Source: CAYUUP01 sp964447925 (GTDB lineage: Bacteria; Bacillota; Clostridia; Oscillospirales; Oscillospiraceae). Taken from it: a stretch of 5,295 bases of DNA. Under the pieces are notes generated by a model, which saw nothing but the letters and a program-made list of their open reading frames with translations, ran no database searches and was not told the DNA's origin. The first letter of the stretch is position 1. Every line of letters starts with the position of its first letter. Shown here piece after piece: positions 1-5,045 of the stretch. The position numbers and the translations under genes are program-made. The stretch is from assembly GCA_964447925.1 (NCBI GenBank), contig CAYUUP010000097.1:1-5295 (forward strand), given 5' to 3'.

Positions 1-1247
1 CCCACGATGGGAGAGATCACCGTCTTGATATCCGCCCGCAGCATATGGATGGAGGGTGCGCTGGCCTTCAGCCGGACACCATACCGCCCGCCCTGCTTGA
101 CAATCTCCGGCTCCTCCAGCACCAGTTCTTGGATGGAGGGAATTACAATGCCATAGCCACTCTCCCGCACGTCCCGCAGGGCCTGCTCCACCTTGTCATA
201 CTCCCCCTTGATCCGGGCCAGCTGGGTCAGCAGCTCCATCAGGTCACCGTCATCAGCCACGGAGAAGCCCGACTGCTGGCTCAAGGTAGTATAGAACAAT
301 TGCCGGGGCACCTCCAACTCCGCCCTAGCCACGCCGGTACCCAACTGGATAGATGTCAGGACGGCCCGGCTGACGGTGTCGCAGCACGCAAGACTTTGCA
401 CCGCCCGCTCCATATCCCGAATGCGGCGCATCCCGGCAGCATTCTCCCGGATGGCGGAGAAAATTTCTCCCTTGATGGGGTGGTCGTAGTCTAAGGCATC
501 CACCCATGCAGGCAGGTACAGATCCAGCTCCCGCATCGGGAATTCATAGAGGACACTGCGGAGGATATCCGCCACCTGCTCCTCCCCCAGCTCCAGGCAG
601 TTCACCGCCAGGCAGGTGACAGAATATTTCTCCGCTAGCTGCCGCCGTAGGGCTTGAGCTGACGGGGCATCTGGCTGAGCGGAGTTCAGCAGCACCAGAA
701 AGGGCTTGCCTAAGGCAGTCAGTTCGTCTACAACCCGCTCCTCCGCCTCCAGATAGGACTCTCGGGGGATATCGGTGACAGTCCCATCGGTTGTGACCAC
801 GATGCCGATGGTGGAGTGTTCAGAGATGACCCGTCTCGTCCCCACCTCGGCTGCCTCTGTCATAGGTATCTCGTGGTCAAACCAAGGGGTGGTGACCATC
901 CGGGGTTCATCCCCTTCCATCTGGCCTACGGCCCCCTCCACCAGATAGCCCACACTGTCGATGAGCCGGACGGAGAATGCCGCCCCGCCGGGCAGTTCCA
1001 GTTCCACCGCCTCCTCCGGCACAAATTTCGGCTCCGCCGTCATAATAGTGCGACCAGAGCCGCTCTGGGGCAGCTCGTCTCTGGCACGCTCCCGACGGTA
1101 GACATTGCCGATATTGGGAATTACCAGCGTCTCCATAAACCGTTTGATAAAGGTGGATTTTCCTGTACGCACCGGGCCAACCACACCGATGTAGATATCG
1201 CCGCCCGTCCGCAGGGCGATGTCGTTATAGATTTCACCGCATTCCAT
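1..1247 (-). CDS. spoIVA: Stage IV sporulation protein A, spore coat morphogenetic ATPase (C-terminus outside window)
   Basis: SpoIVA is the mother-cell ATPase that polymerises irreversibly on the outer forespore membrane and forms the basement layer on which the coat is built; it also affects cortex formation. About 415 codons are visible of a family usually near 490 residues, so the C-terminal tail, which contacts SpoVM in Bacillus, is missing only because the window ends. Visible motifs are the Walker A loop GPVRTGKSTF with Lys30, the sensor segment TIMTAEPKFVP around residue 70, the Walker B-like RLIDSVGY with Asp97, then TPWF, EAAEVGTR and EHSTIGIVVTTDGT. Numbering matches Bacillus subtilis SpoIVA through these motifs. 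Further on are LYEFP, an ELGTGVA-like segment (QLGTGVA) and GVRLKASAPSIHM. One difference is alanine at position 71, where B. subtilis has the second sensor threonine. The ATG is preceded by AGGGGG seven bases upstream and lies 12 bp after the sipL stop, so the two are probably co-transcribed and translationally close. Identification is very secure. Confidence 0.97.
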   Translation of the reverse strand, partial: MECGEIYNDIALRTGGDIYIGVVGPVRTGKSTFIKRFMETLVIPNIGNVYRRERARDELPQSGSGRTIMTAEPKFVPEEAVELELPGGAAFSVRLIDSVGYLVEGAVGQMEGDEPRMVTTPWFDHEIPMTEAAEVGTRRVISEHSTIGIVVTTDGTVTDIPRESYLEAEERVVDELTALGKPFLVLLNSAQPDAPSAQALRRQLAEKYSVTCLAVNCLELGEEQVADILRSVLYEFPMRELDLYLPAWVDALDYDHPIKGEIFSAIRENAAGMRRIRDMERAVQSLACCDTVSRAVLTSIQLGTGVARAELEVPRQLFYTTLSQQSGFSVADDGDLMELLTQLARIKGEYDKVEQALRDVRESGYGIVIPSIQELVLEEPEIVKQGGRYGVRLKASAPSIHMLRADIKTVISPIV

Positions 1248-1259
1248 TTTACTGCCCCC

Positions 1260-2780
1260 TCACCGCTTCCTGGGGATCAGCAGGATGCGGTCTCCCAGCC
1301 GCCCTCCCTCCTGGATCCCGTTTGCCTGTACAATTTCATCCACCGTGGTGACATATGCCTTGGCAATGTCCCACAGCTCCTCCGTTCCGGTCACCCGCCG
1401 CAAAATCACCGATGCGCCCTCCCCCTTCCGGGGGGAAGTTTCGTCCATCTGGAAGCGGTCAATGCCCGACAGAGTGACGCTCTCCGTCAGGCAGTAGTGA
1501 AACTCCAGGGAGAAGCGCAGCTCAATCCCGCCTGATGTCACTGCCGCCTGTGGTTCCTGCACCATGCAGCGACAGACAGACTGAGGGCCGAAGGAGCCAT
1601 CCGTCTTCATGCTCACCGTCAGCCTCCGGGAAACAGACGTCAGGCCATCCTCTTCACTGGTGTAGAGCAAGGAAACCTGAACACCGGCGGAGAATTCAGT
1701 GTACTCCCCATCCTGGGCGGATTTCAATTCGCAGGCTGTCACTCGGACATCGTGGACAGCTGTGGCCTGACCGCCGGTTTCAATGACCTCCCGTACGCTC
1801 TGACGGCAGCTATCCCGATTGGCCACCCGCAACAGCTGATAGTCCCGCCACTGACACTCCACCGGGTAACGGATACTGTAGGCATCGGACACCAGCTGTA
1901 CTGTCCGAATCTGGCTTACCACCGCCCAGGCCCGGAGGTGAAAGTCGCAGACTAGGGTCTTGCCCTCTTCGTCAGCTGAACGGATGCTGTAGTCGGCAAG
2001 AGCTACCTCCGTCTGGCAGATAGCATCCTCGCCCACCCCCTCCGTCTCCATAATTTGGGAGAAGGGTATCTCAAAATCAGATGTATACAGCCCTCCGTCC
2101 TCTCCCTGGCTCAAGACATGGAGGGTAACGCCCCCTTTGAAGATCAGCTTGGCCCCGATGAGCCGGGACTCCCCACACCACGCCTCGCAGCGGGTGCGCA
2201 AAACGCGGCTCTGATGGGGGCGGTTCCCCGGCAAATTCACTTGGTCAGAGAAATCAAACTCCGTCTCCGGCAGGCGGACGGCAAAGATACCCTCCCGCTG
2301 CTCCAGCCGCTGCTGCAGGCCCCACTGTTCCTCAGAGGGCAGAGAGGGACACCAGGACATGGAGACGGGGCCGTAAACACGCACCTCCACAGCCAGCTCC
2401 GCCCGCACCAAAATTTTCCGGGGATTGATGGTACGTGTCTCCACAGCCATCAACCGGGGGAAGGCCTGTATCCGGCAGGAAGCGGTGATCTCCTCCTTCT
2501 CCAGCACACACTGAAAAGGGATTTCTGGCTCCAGCTGCCACAGTCTCGTCCCCTCCTCCGGCCGGTACAGCACTGTCACCTTCACCGCCCCGGACAGGGA
2601 AGTGCTACCCTCCTCCGTTTCCTGCCGCCGCAGGCATGGCACCCCCTCCGTCTCCACCACCCGCAGAATATCCGGGCAGGTGTCGGAGATAATCATCTCC
2701 AGAGTCTCCTCCCGGGTCACGACTGTCCGCAGGACAGGGGTAAAATACGCAAACTCCGTGCGTGACAATTCCAGTTCCAA
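1260..2780 (-). CDS. sipL: SipL: SpoIVA-interacting coat morphogenetic protein (DUF3794/SPOCS repeats plus C-terminal LysM)
   Basis: This is a 506-residue protein. In Clostridioides difficile SipL localises around the forespore and binds SpoIVA through its LysM domain, and both are needed for coat attachment. Here about three DUF3794 (SPOCS)-like beta-rich units can be made out, at roughly residues 20-135, 180-290 and 325-435. They are joined by linkers and followed by a LysM domain at about 457-504. The LysM domain is recognised from the pattern ELWDIAKAY, TVDEIVQANGI and a final ILLIP. There is no signal peptide or membrane segment, as expected for a mother-cell cytosolic protein. The start is TTG at 2780, with AAGGGAG about seven bases upstream. 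The nearest upstream ATG (2805) is out of frame, so TTG is the best start. The gene lies 109 bp after spoVM and 12 bp before spoIVA. DUF3794 also occurs in other clostridial spore proteins, but LysM together with the spoIVA neighbour points to SipL. Confidence 0.93.
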   Translation of the reverse strand: MELELSRTEFAYFTPVLRTVVTREETLEMIISDTCPDILRVVETEGVPCLRRQETEEGSTSLSGAVKVTVLYRPEEGTRLWQLEPEIPFQCVLEKEEITASCRIQAFPRLMAVETRTINPRKILVRAELAVEVRVYGPVSMSWCPSLPSEEQWGLQQRLEQREGIFAVRLPETEFDFSDQVNLPGNRPHQSRVLRTRCEAWCGESRLIGAKLIFKGGVTLHVLSQGEDGGLYTSDFEIPFSQIMETEGVGEDAICQTEVALADYSIRSADEEGKTLVCDFHLRAWAVVSQIRTVQLVSDAYSIRYPVECQWRDYQLLRVANRDSCRQSVREVIETGGQATAVHDVRVTACELKSAQDGEYTEFSAGVQVSLLYTSEEDGLTSVSRRLTVSMKTDGSFGPQSVCRCMVQEPQAAVTSGGIELRFSLEFHYCLTESVTLSGIDRFQMDETSPRKGEGASVILRRVTGTEELWDIAKAYVTTVDEIVQANGIQEGGRLGDRILLIPRKR

Positions 2781-2810
2781 AAGCGTCGCTCCCTTCTGTT
2801 TTCATCCGCT

Positions 2811-2840
2811 GTGGGCGGAATGGATCCGCTTGGCTCCCAC
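2811..2840 (-). other. Imperfect inverted repeat in the sipL leader
   Basis: GTGG (2811-2814) can pair with CCAC (2837-2840), and GCGGA (2815-2819) with TCCGC (2825-2829). The loop has five bases and a seven-base bulge lies on one side. It falls in the gap between spoVM and sipL, about 30 bases before the sipL start, and has no T-run, so it does not look like an intrinsic terminator. It could be an mRNA stability or translation element, or chance in GC-rich sequence. Confidence 0.3.
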
Positions 2841-2861
2841 GAAAGCAGTCCTTACAGAAGG

Positions 2862-2890
2862 AGGATATGTCCCAGTTTCTTCCTTTATGT
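2862..2890 (-). promoter_or_regulatory. Candidate sigma-E-type promoter for sipL-spoIVA
   Basis: On the minus strand a CATAAA element (2889-2884) is followed after 14 bp by CATATCCT (2869-2862). The sigma-E consensus is an ATA-containing -35 box, a 14-15 bp spacer and CATACA-T at -10, so the -10 matches at most positions and the spacing is right. The -35 box overlaps the stop codon of spoVM. Transcription would begin about 75 bases before the sipL start. Mother-cell sigma-E control is what is known for spoIVA and sipL elsewhere. The assignment rests on pattern match and position only. Confidence 0.45.
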
Positions 2891-2961
2891 CAGTGGATTT
2901 TGAAAATGGCCCGCAAAAACCCCGCCAGCAGCTTGGGTGAGCGCAAAATGACGATTTTCAT
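2890..2961 (-). CDS. spoVM: SpoVM-like amphipathic coat-anchoring peptide (23 aa)
   Basis: This tiny ORF encodes 23 residues beginning MKIVILRSPK. It aligns without gaps to the start of B. subtilis SpoVM (26 residues, MKFYTIKLPK...). Identical positions are Met1, Lys2, Pro9, Lys10, Leu12, Gly14, Arg17 and Ala18, and most remaining differences up to residue 20 are conservative. Pro9 is known to be important for localisation of Bacillus SpoVM. The pattern is a short N-terminal stretch, the central proline, then an amphipathic helix with basic residues. SpoVM recognises the positively curved outer forespore membrane and recruits SpoIVA, so its place upstream of sipL and spoIVA agrees with the call. 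The ATG is preceded by AGGGGGG seven bases upstream. The stop codon of the 49-residue gene lies 15 bp before it, which suggests co-transcription. The C-terminus is about three residues shorter than in Bacillus. Sequence similarity alone is weak at this length; context and the ribosome binding site make it convincing. Confidence 0.87.
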   Translation of the reverse strand: MKIVILRSPKLLAGFLRAIFKIH

Positions 2962-2976
2962 ATGATATCCCCCCTG

Positions 2977-3126
2977 TCAATACCGTTTCATCCAGGTGAT
3001 GCCTAAAAAGATCAGCGTCAGCCCGGTGACAAAAATGATGAAGTTCACCGGCAGCACCAGCGCCAGCAGAATGCCAATCCCCAGGGCAATGGCACACAGC
3101 CCCCTGGTCCTGCAGTTTCGGAACAT
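2977..3126 (-). CDS. Small hydrophobic membrane protein, 49 aa, unknown function, upstream of spoVM
   Basis: The 49-residue product begins MFRNCRTRGL, with a basic N-terminus (Arg3, Arg6, Arg8). Two hydrophobic stretches follow, at about residues 10-25 and 27-45, broken by a Pro26-Val-Asn turn, and it ends with the basic tail MKRY. This looks like a tight helical hairpin with both ends on the cytoplasmic side, or one long kinked membrane helix. The start at 3126 has AAAGGAAG centred about ten bases upstream. A longer frame reaching 3333 would run through the terminator hairpin and antisense over ferredoxin coding sequence, so I reject that extension. The gene sits 15 bp before spoVM and downstream of the ferredoxin terminator, so it appears to be the first gene of the coat module. 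I do not recognise the family. A role in spore-coat or forespore-membrane biology is inferred from position only. Confidence 0.78.
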   Translation of the reverse strand: MFRNCRTRGLCAIALGIGILLALVLPVNFIIFVTGLTLIFLGITWMKRY

Positions 3127-3157
3127 GCTGCATCTTCCTTTCGGTCTTGCTGTTATC

Positions 3158-3184
3158 AGTATACGCAATTTTACCGGAAATGTG
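3158..3184 (-). promoter_or_regulatory. Weak candidate promoter for the 49-aa gene and spoVM
   Basis: On the minus strand, TATACT (3163-3158) lies about 32 bases before the start codon at 3126. It can be read as a sigma-A-like -10 box, or as part of CGTATACT, which fits the sigma-E -10 consensus at about six of eight positions. No good -35 box is visible; the nearest is a CACATTT segment at 3184-3178. A promoter is expected here because a terminator lies just upstream. Which sigma factor uses it cannot be told from the sequence. Confidence 0.33.
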
Positions 3185-3220
3185 CTAGAGACGGAAAATT
3201 TCTCCTGCGTACATTCCCAT

Positions 3221-3261
3221 GCAAAAAGCCCCCGCAGACATAGCCTGCGAGGGCTTTTTGC
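3221..3261 (-). terminator. Intrinsic terminator of the ferredoxin gene (symmetrical hairpin)
   Basis: Two 17-base arms (3221-3237 and 3245-3261) pair with a single C/A mismatch, giving an 11-bp and a 5-bp helix around a seven-base loop. The outer part of the stem is GCAAAAAGCCC against GGGCTTTTTGC, so an AAAAA/TTTTT pair forms a T-run on the 3' arm in either direction. It starts 17 bp after the ferredoxin stop and insulates the sporulation genes downstream. The fold is strong; because of its symmetry it could also stop plus-strand transcription. Confidence 0.85.
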
Positions 3262-3278
3262 ATTTCTCTGTATCTTGC

Positions 3279-3452
3279 TCAATCTGCAGGGTGAGGAGCG
3301 TCCATTGGACAGGTCTCCGCACAGATCCCGCATTCAATGCAGCTATCCGCATCAATTACGAAGAGGCCGTCCCCCTCAGAAATCGCCCCTTGTGGGCAAG
3401 CCTCTGCGCAAGCCCCGCAGGAAATACAATCTTCACCAATCACAAATGCCAT
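3279..3452 (-). CDS. 2[4Fe-4S] ferredoxin, 57 aa
   Basis: This is a small soluble electron carrier of the clostridial ferredoxin type. The protein starts MAFVIGEDCISCGACAEACP and holds two CxxCxxCxxxCP motifs, at Cys9, 12, 15, 19 and Cys38, 41, 44, 48. Each motif supplies three ligands to one cluster and the fourth to the other. The length of 57 residues is typical of this family (about 55-60). The start codon is preceded by GGAGGTG eight bases upstream, an almost ideal ribosome binding site that suggests high expression. It has its own promoter and terminator, so it is a single-gene unit. It is divergent from the cysteine desulfurase gene, whose product feeds Fe-S cluster assembly. In fermentative Clostridia such ferredoxins serve pyruvate:ferredoxin oxidoreductase, hydrogenase and Rnf; the specific partner cannot be read here. 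Confidence 0.96.
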   Translation of the reverse strand: MAFVIGEDCISCGACAEACPQGAISEGDGLFVIDADSCIECGICAETCPMDAPHPAD

Positions 3453-3523
3453 AAGTAATACACCTCCATAATTTTCAAGCTGCAGCAGGCAGCCAGTCCG
3501 CCGCAGATTCTCATTGCTCCTTC

Positions 3524-3551
3524 ATTGTACCACGCTTTTTGAAAATTGCAA
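3524..3551 (-). promoter_or_regulatory. Sigma-A-type promoter of the ferredoxin gene
   Basis: On the minus strand, TTGCAA (3551-3546) and TACAAT (3529-3524) are separated by 16 bp. They match the TTGACA and TATAAT consensus at four and five of six positions. Transcription would start near 3517, leaving a leader of about 65 bases before the ferredoxin ATG. No riboswitch fold is obvious in the leader. Confidence 0.6.
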
Positions 3552-3756
3552 GGGATATTTTCTGGATTTTCTGCGGATACTTCCTTTACTTAAGTAAGGA
3601 GCTGTTTCATCATGCAGAACCGCACCCCAAGCCGTCCTGGAAAGGCAGCCGCAGCAGAGATCACCTCTCCTCTTCTCCTGTTGCCCACCCTGGCCAGCAA
3701 GCCCCACACCGAGCGTTCTCCCGCCCCAAATTCCTCTGGCCTCTCTGCCGTCCCTC
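3552..3756. other. Intergenic spacer between divergent promoters, no convincing gene
   Basis: About 205 bp separate the -35 boxes of the ferredoxin and cysteine desulfurase promoters. Open frames exist on both strands, but their products are rich in Pro, Ser and Arg with no recognisable domain. The only one with a plausible ribosome binding site is a 56-codon plus-strand frame starting at 3612 (AAGGAG about ten bases upstream). It runs across the downstream -35 and -10 boxes, so I do not call it. No tRNA, SRP RNA, 6S-like RNA or known riboswitch motif was recognised by eye. Confidence 0.6.
3586..3597. repeat. Perfect 12-bp palindrome, possible operator
   Basis: TTACTTAAGTAA reads the same on both strands. 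Allowing one unpaired T, the symmetry extends to TCC (3582-3584) and GGA (3598-3600). It is an AT-rich island in GC-rich surroundings, about 35 bp behind the ferredoxin -35 box and 160 bp before that of the desulfurase. It could bind a dimeric regulator of either gene. I do not recognise it as an IscR/Rrf2-type or CymR-type site. Confidence 0.3.
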
Positions 3757-3785
3757 TTGACTTTCCCGCCGGACGGCCTTAAAAT
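3757..3785 (+). promoter_or_regulatory. Near-consensus sigma-A promoter of the cysteine desulfurase gene
   Basis: TTGACT (3757-3762) and TAAAAT (3780-3785) are separated by exactly 17 bp and match the consensus boxes at five of six positions each. The start would fall near 3792, giving a leader of about 50 bases. The promoter also shows that translation cannot begin at the in-frame TTG at 3757, because that codon lies inside the -35 box. Confidence 0.75.
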
Positions 3786-3843
3786 AGTTGCGGATGAATT
3801 TCCCGCCCTAATTTCTGCGTTCAAGTGCAAAGGAGCATTCCAT

Positions 3844-4995
3844 ATGCCCGACCACATCACATATTTGGACAGTGCCGCCACAACCCCCGTCTGCCCCCAG
3901 GCCGCTCAAGCCGCCATGGAGGTCATGGCAGAGGGCTATGGCAATCCCTCCTCCCGCTATCCCCTGGGAACTGCCGCCGCCCGGCGGCTAAAATCGGATC
4001 GGGCCGCTGTGGCAGATACTTTGGGCTGCCGTCCTGAGGAACTGTTTTTCACCTCCTGCGGCACCGAGGGGGACAACTGGGCCATTCACGCCGCCCTGGA
4101 ACACGGGCGCCGTTGGGGGAAGCACATCATCTCCACCGCCTTGGAACACGCCGCCGTGCTTGAGCCGTTAAAGGCGTTAACCACCCAGGGCTATGAGGTC
4201 ACCCTGCTGCCCCCCAGCAGAGACGGTTCAGTGGACATCGCCGCTCTGGAAGCCGCCCTGCGCCCGGACACCGTGTTGGTTTCCATGATGCTGGTGTGCA
4301 ACGAGACAGGTGTGATTCTCCCTGTCCGGCAGGCAGCAGAGACTCTTCGGCGGAAGGGGAGCCAGGCCCTGCTCCACTGCGACGCTGTCCAAGGCTTTTT
4401 GAAAATCCCCTTCACCCCCAAGGATCTGGGCGTTGATCTGTTGACCATCAGCGGGCATAAGATCGGCGCACCTAAAGGGGTGGGGGCGCTGTACATTAAA
4501 TCCGGTCTGCGGCTGGAGCCCTATCTCCGGGGGGGCGGTCAGGAAAACGGCCTGCGCTCCGGCACCGAGTCCACCACCTTGATTGCCGCCTTTGCCGCCG
4601 CCTGTGCCGCCCGGCGGGAGACAATGGCAGAAGACATCGTCCATATGTCCGCACTTCGTCAGGAAACCCTCTCCCGGCTGGCGGCGGAGATCCCTGAAAT
4701 CCGGCCCGTGGTCAGCGGAGCGTCGGCTCCACACATCCTGGCCCTGACGCTGCCAGGCTACAAGAGCGAGGTGCTGGTGCGGGTGCTGGGGGACATGGGA
4801 GTCTGTGTCTCCGGCGGCTCCGCCTGCCATCGGGGTAAGGCCAGCCACGTCTATGCCGCTCTGCCCCTGTCCAAATCGGAACGGGAGGGGACCTTCCGGG
4901 TGTCCTTCTCGCCGACAACTGCCTTGGAGGATGTGGAAACTCTGGTAAATGCATTAAAACAGGCCAAGGCCATGCTGTTCCCATCCATGTCATAA
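3844..4995 (+). CDS. Cysteine desulfurase, NifS/IscS family, PLP-dependent
   Basis: This 383-residue class V aminotransferase-fold enzyme removes sulfur from L-cysteine, giving alanine and an enzyme persulfide for Fe-S cluster or tRNA thiolation. Recognised motifs in order are YLDSAATTPV (7-16), GNPSS, His102 in TALEHAAVLEP, Asn153-Glu-Thr-Gly, Asp180-Ala-Val-Gln183, the PLP lysine Lys206 in SGHKIGAPKG, GGGQENGLRSGT (230-241) and the active-site loop SGGSACHRGKASHV with catalytic Cys328. Lys206 and Cys328 carry the same numbers as in E. coli IscS. The family length (about 380-400) fits, so the gene is intact. The ATG at 3844 is chosen because AAAGGAG lies eight bases upstream and the promoter lies between 3757 and 3785; an earlier in-frame start is thereby excluded. 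No iscU, mnmA or thiI follows: a terminator comes directly after the stop. The sulfur acceptor is therefore unknown, and a subtype name (nifS, iscS, yrvO) is not justified. Confidence 0.95.
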   Translation: MPDHITYLDSAATTPVCPQAAQAAMEVMAEGYGNPSSRYPLGTAAARRLKSDRAAVADTLGCRPEELFFTSCGTEGDNWAIHAALEHGRRWGKHIISTALEHAAVLEPLKALTTQGYEVTLLPPSRDGSVDIAALEAALRPDTVLVSMMLVCNETGVILPVRQAAETLRRKGSQALLHCDAVQGFLKIPFTPKDLGVDLLTISGHKIGAPKGVGALYIKSGLRLEPYLRGGGQENGLRSGTESTTLIAAFAAACAARRETMAEDIVHMSALRQETLSRLAAEIPEIRPVVSGASAPHILALTLPGYKSEVLVRVLGDMGVCVSGGSACHRGKASHVYAALPLSKSEREGTFRVSFSPTTALEDVETLVNALKQAKAMLFPSMS

Positions 4996-5002
4996 TGCGA
5001 TA

Positions 5003-5042
5003 AAAGGGCCTCCGTTTTACAAATCAAAACTGGAGACCCTTT
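5003..5042 (+). terminator. Bidirectional intrinsic terminator between converging genes
   Basis: AAAGGG (5003-5008) pairs with CCCTTT (5037-5042), CTCC (5010-5013) with GGAG (5032-5035), and GTTTT (5014-5018) with AAAAC (5026-5030). There is one C/A mismatch, one bulged T and a seven-base loop. T-rich 3' arms occur on both strands. It begins seven bases after the desulfurase stop and ends three bases before the stop of the converging amidase gene, so it probably serves both. Confidence 0.8.
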
Positions 5043-5045
5043 GCC

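Noticed and set aside
816..1535. Long plus-strand open frame of 239 codons
   Set aside because: It is antisense to spoIVA and sipL, both firmly identified. Its product is rich in His, Pro and Arg without a domain, as expected for the opposite strand of GC-rich genes.
2055..2765. Plus-strand open frame of 236 codons
   Set aside because: It lies wholly antisense to sipL, with low-complexity Leu/Pro/Gln/His composition and no recognisable motif.
2885..3133. 82-codon minus-strand frame starting at 3133
   Set aside because: It overlaps both the 49-residue gene and spoVM in another frame, and its product is a His/Ala/Gly-rich string without features. Its start lies seven bases before the better-supported ATG at 3126.
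2977..3333. 118-codon extension of the small membrane protein gene
   Set aside because: The added N-terminal part passes through the ferredoxin terminator hairpin and overlaps ferredoxin coding sequence out of frame. The internal ATG at 3126 has its own ribosome binding site and starts right at the membrane-protein part.
3552..3756. Possible structured RNA in the divergent spacer
   Set aside because: Short complementary segments exist, as in any GC-rich sequence, but no known SRP, 6S, RNase P, T-box or riboswitch signature was seen, and no terminator follows on either strand within the spacer.
3612..3782. 56-codon plus-strand frame with AAGGAG upstream
   Set aside because: The product is Pro/Ser/Ala-rich, and the frame ends inside the -10 box of a near-consensus promoter, so it would overlap the control region. 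Kept only as a remote possibility.
3757..3843. N-terminal extension of the cysteine desulfurase to 412 residues
   Set aside because: The upstream TTG lies in the -35 box and the extra residues do not resemble the family. The ATG at 3844 has a proper ribosome binding site and begins just before the conserved YLDSAATTP motif.
3522..3881. 119-codon minus-strand frame across the divergent spacer
   Set aside because: It would overlap the start of the desulfurase and the promoters on both sides. The composition is Arg/Gly/Ser-rich without a domain, and I see no clear ribosome binding site.
4228..4848. Minus-strand open frame of 206 codons
   Set aside because: It is antisense to the cysteine desulfurase coding region, which has all active-site motifs.
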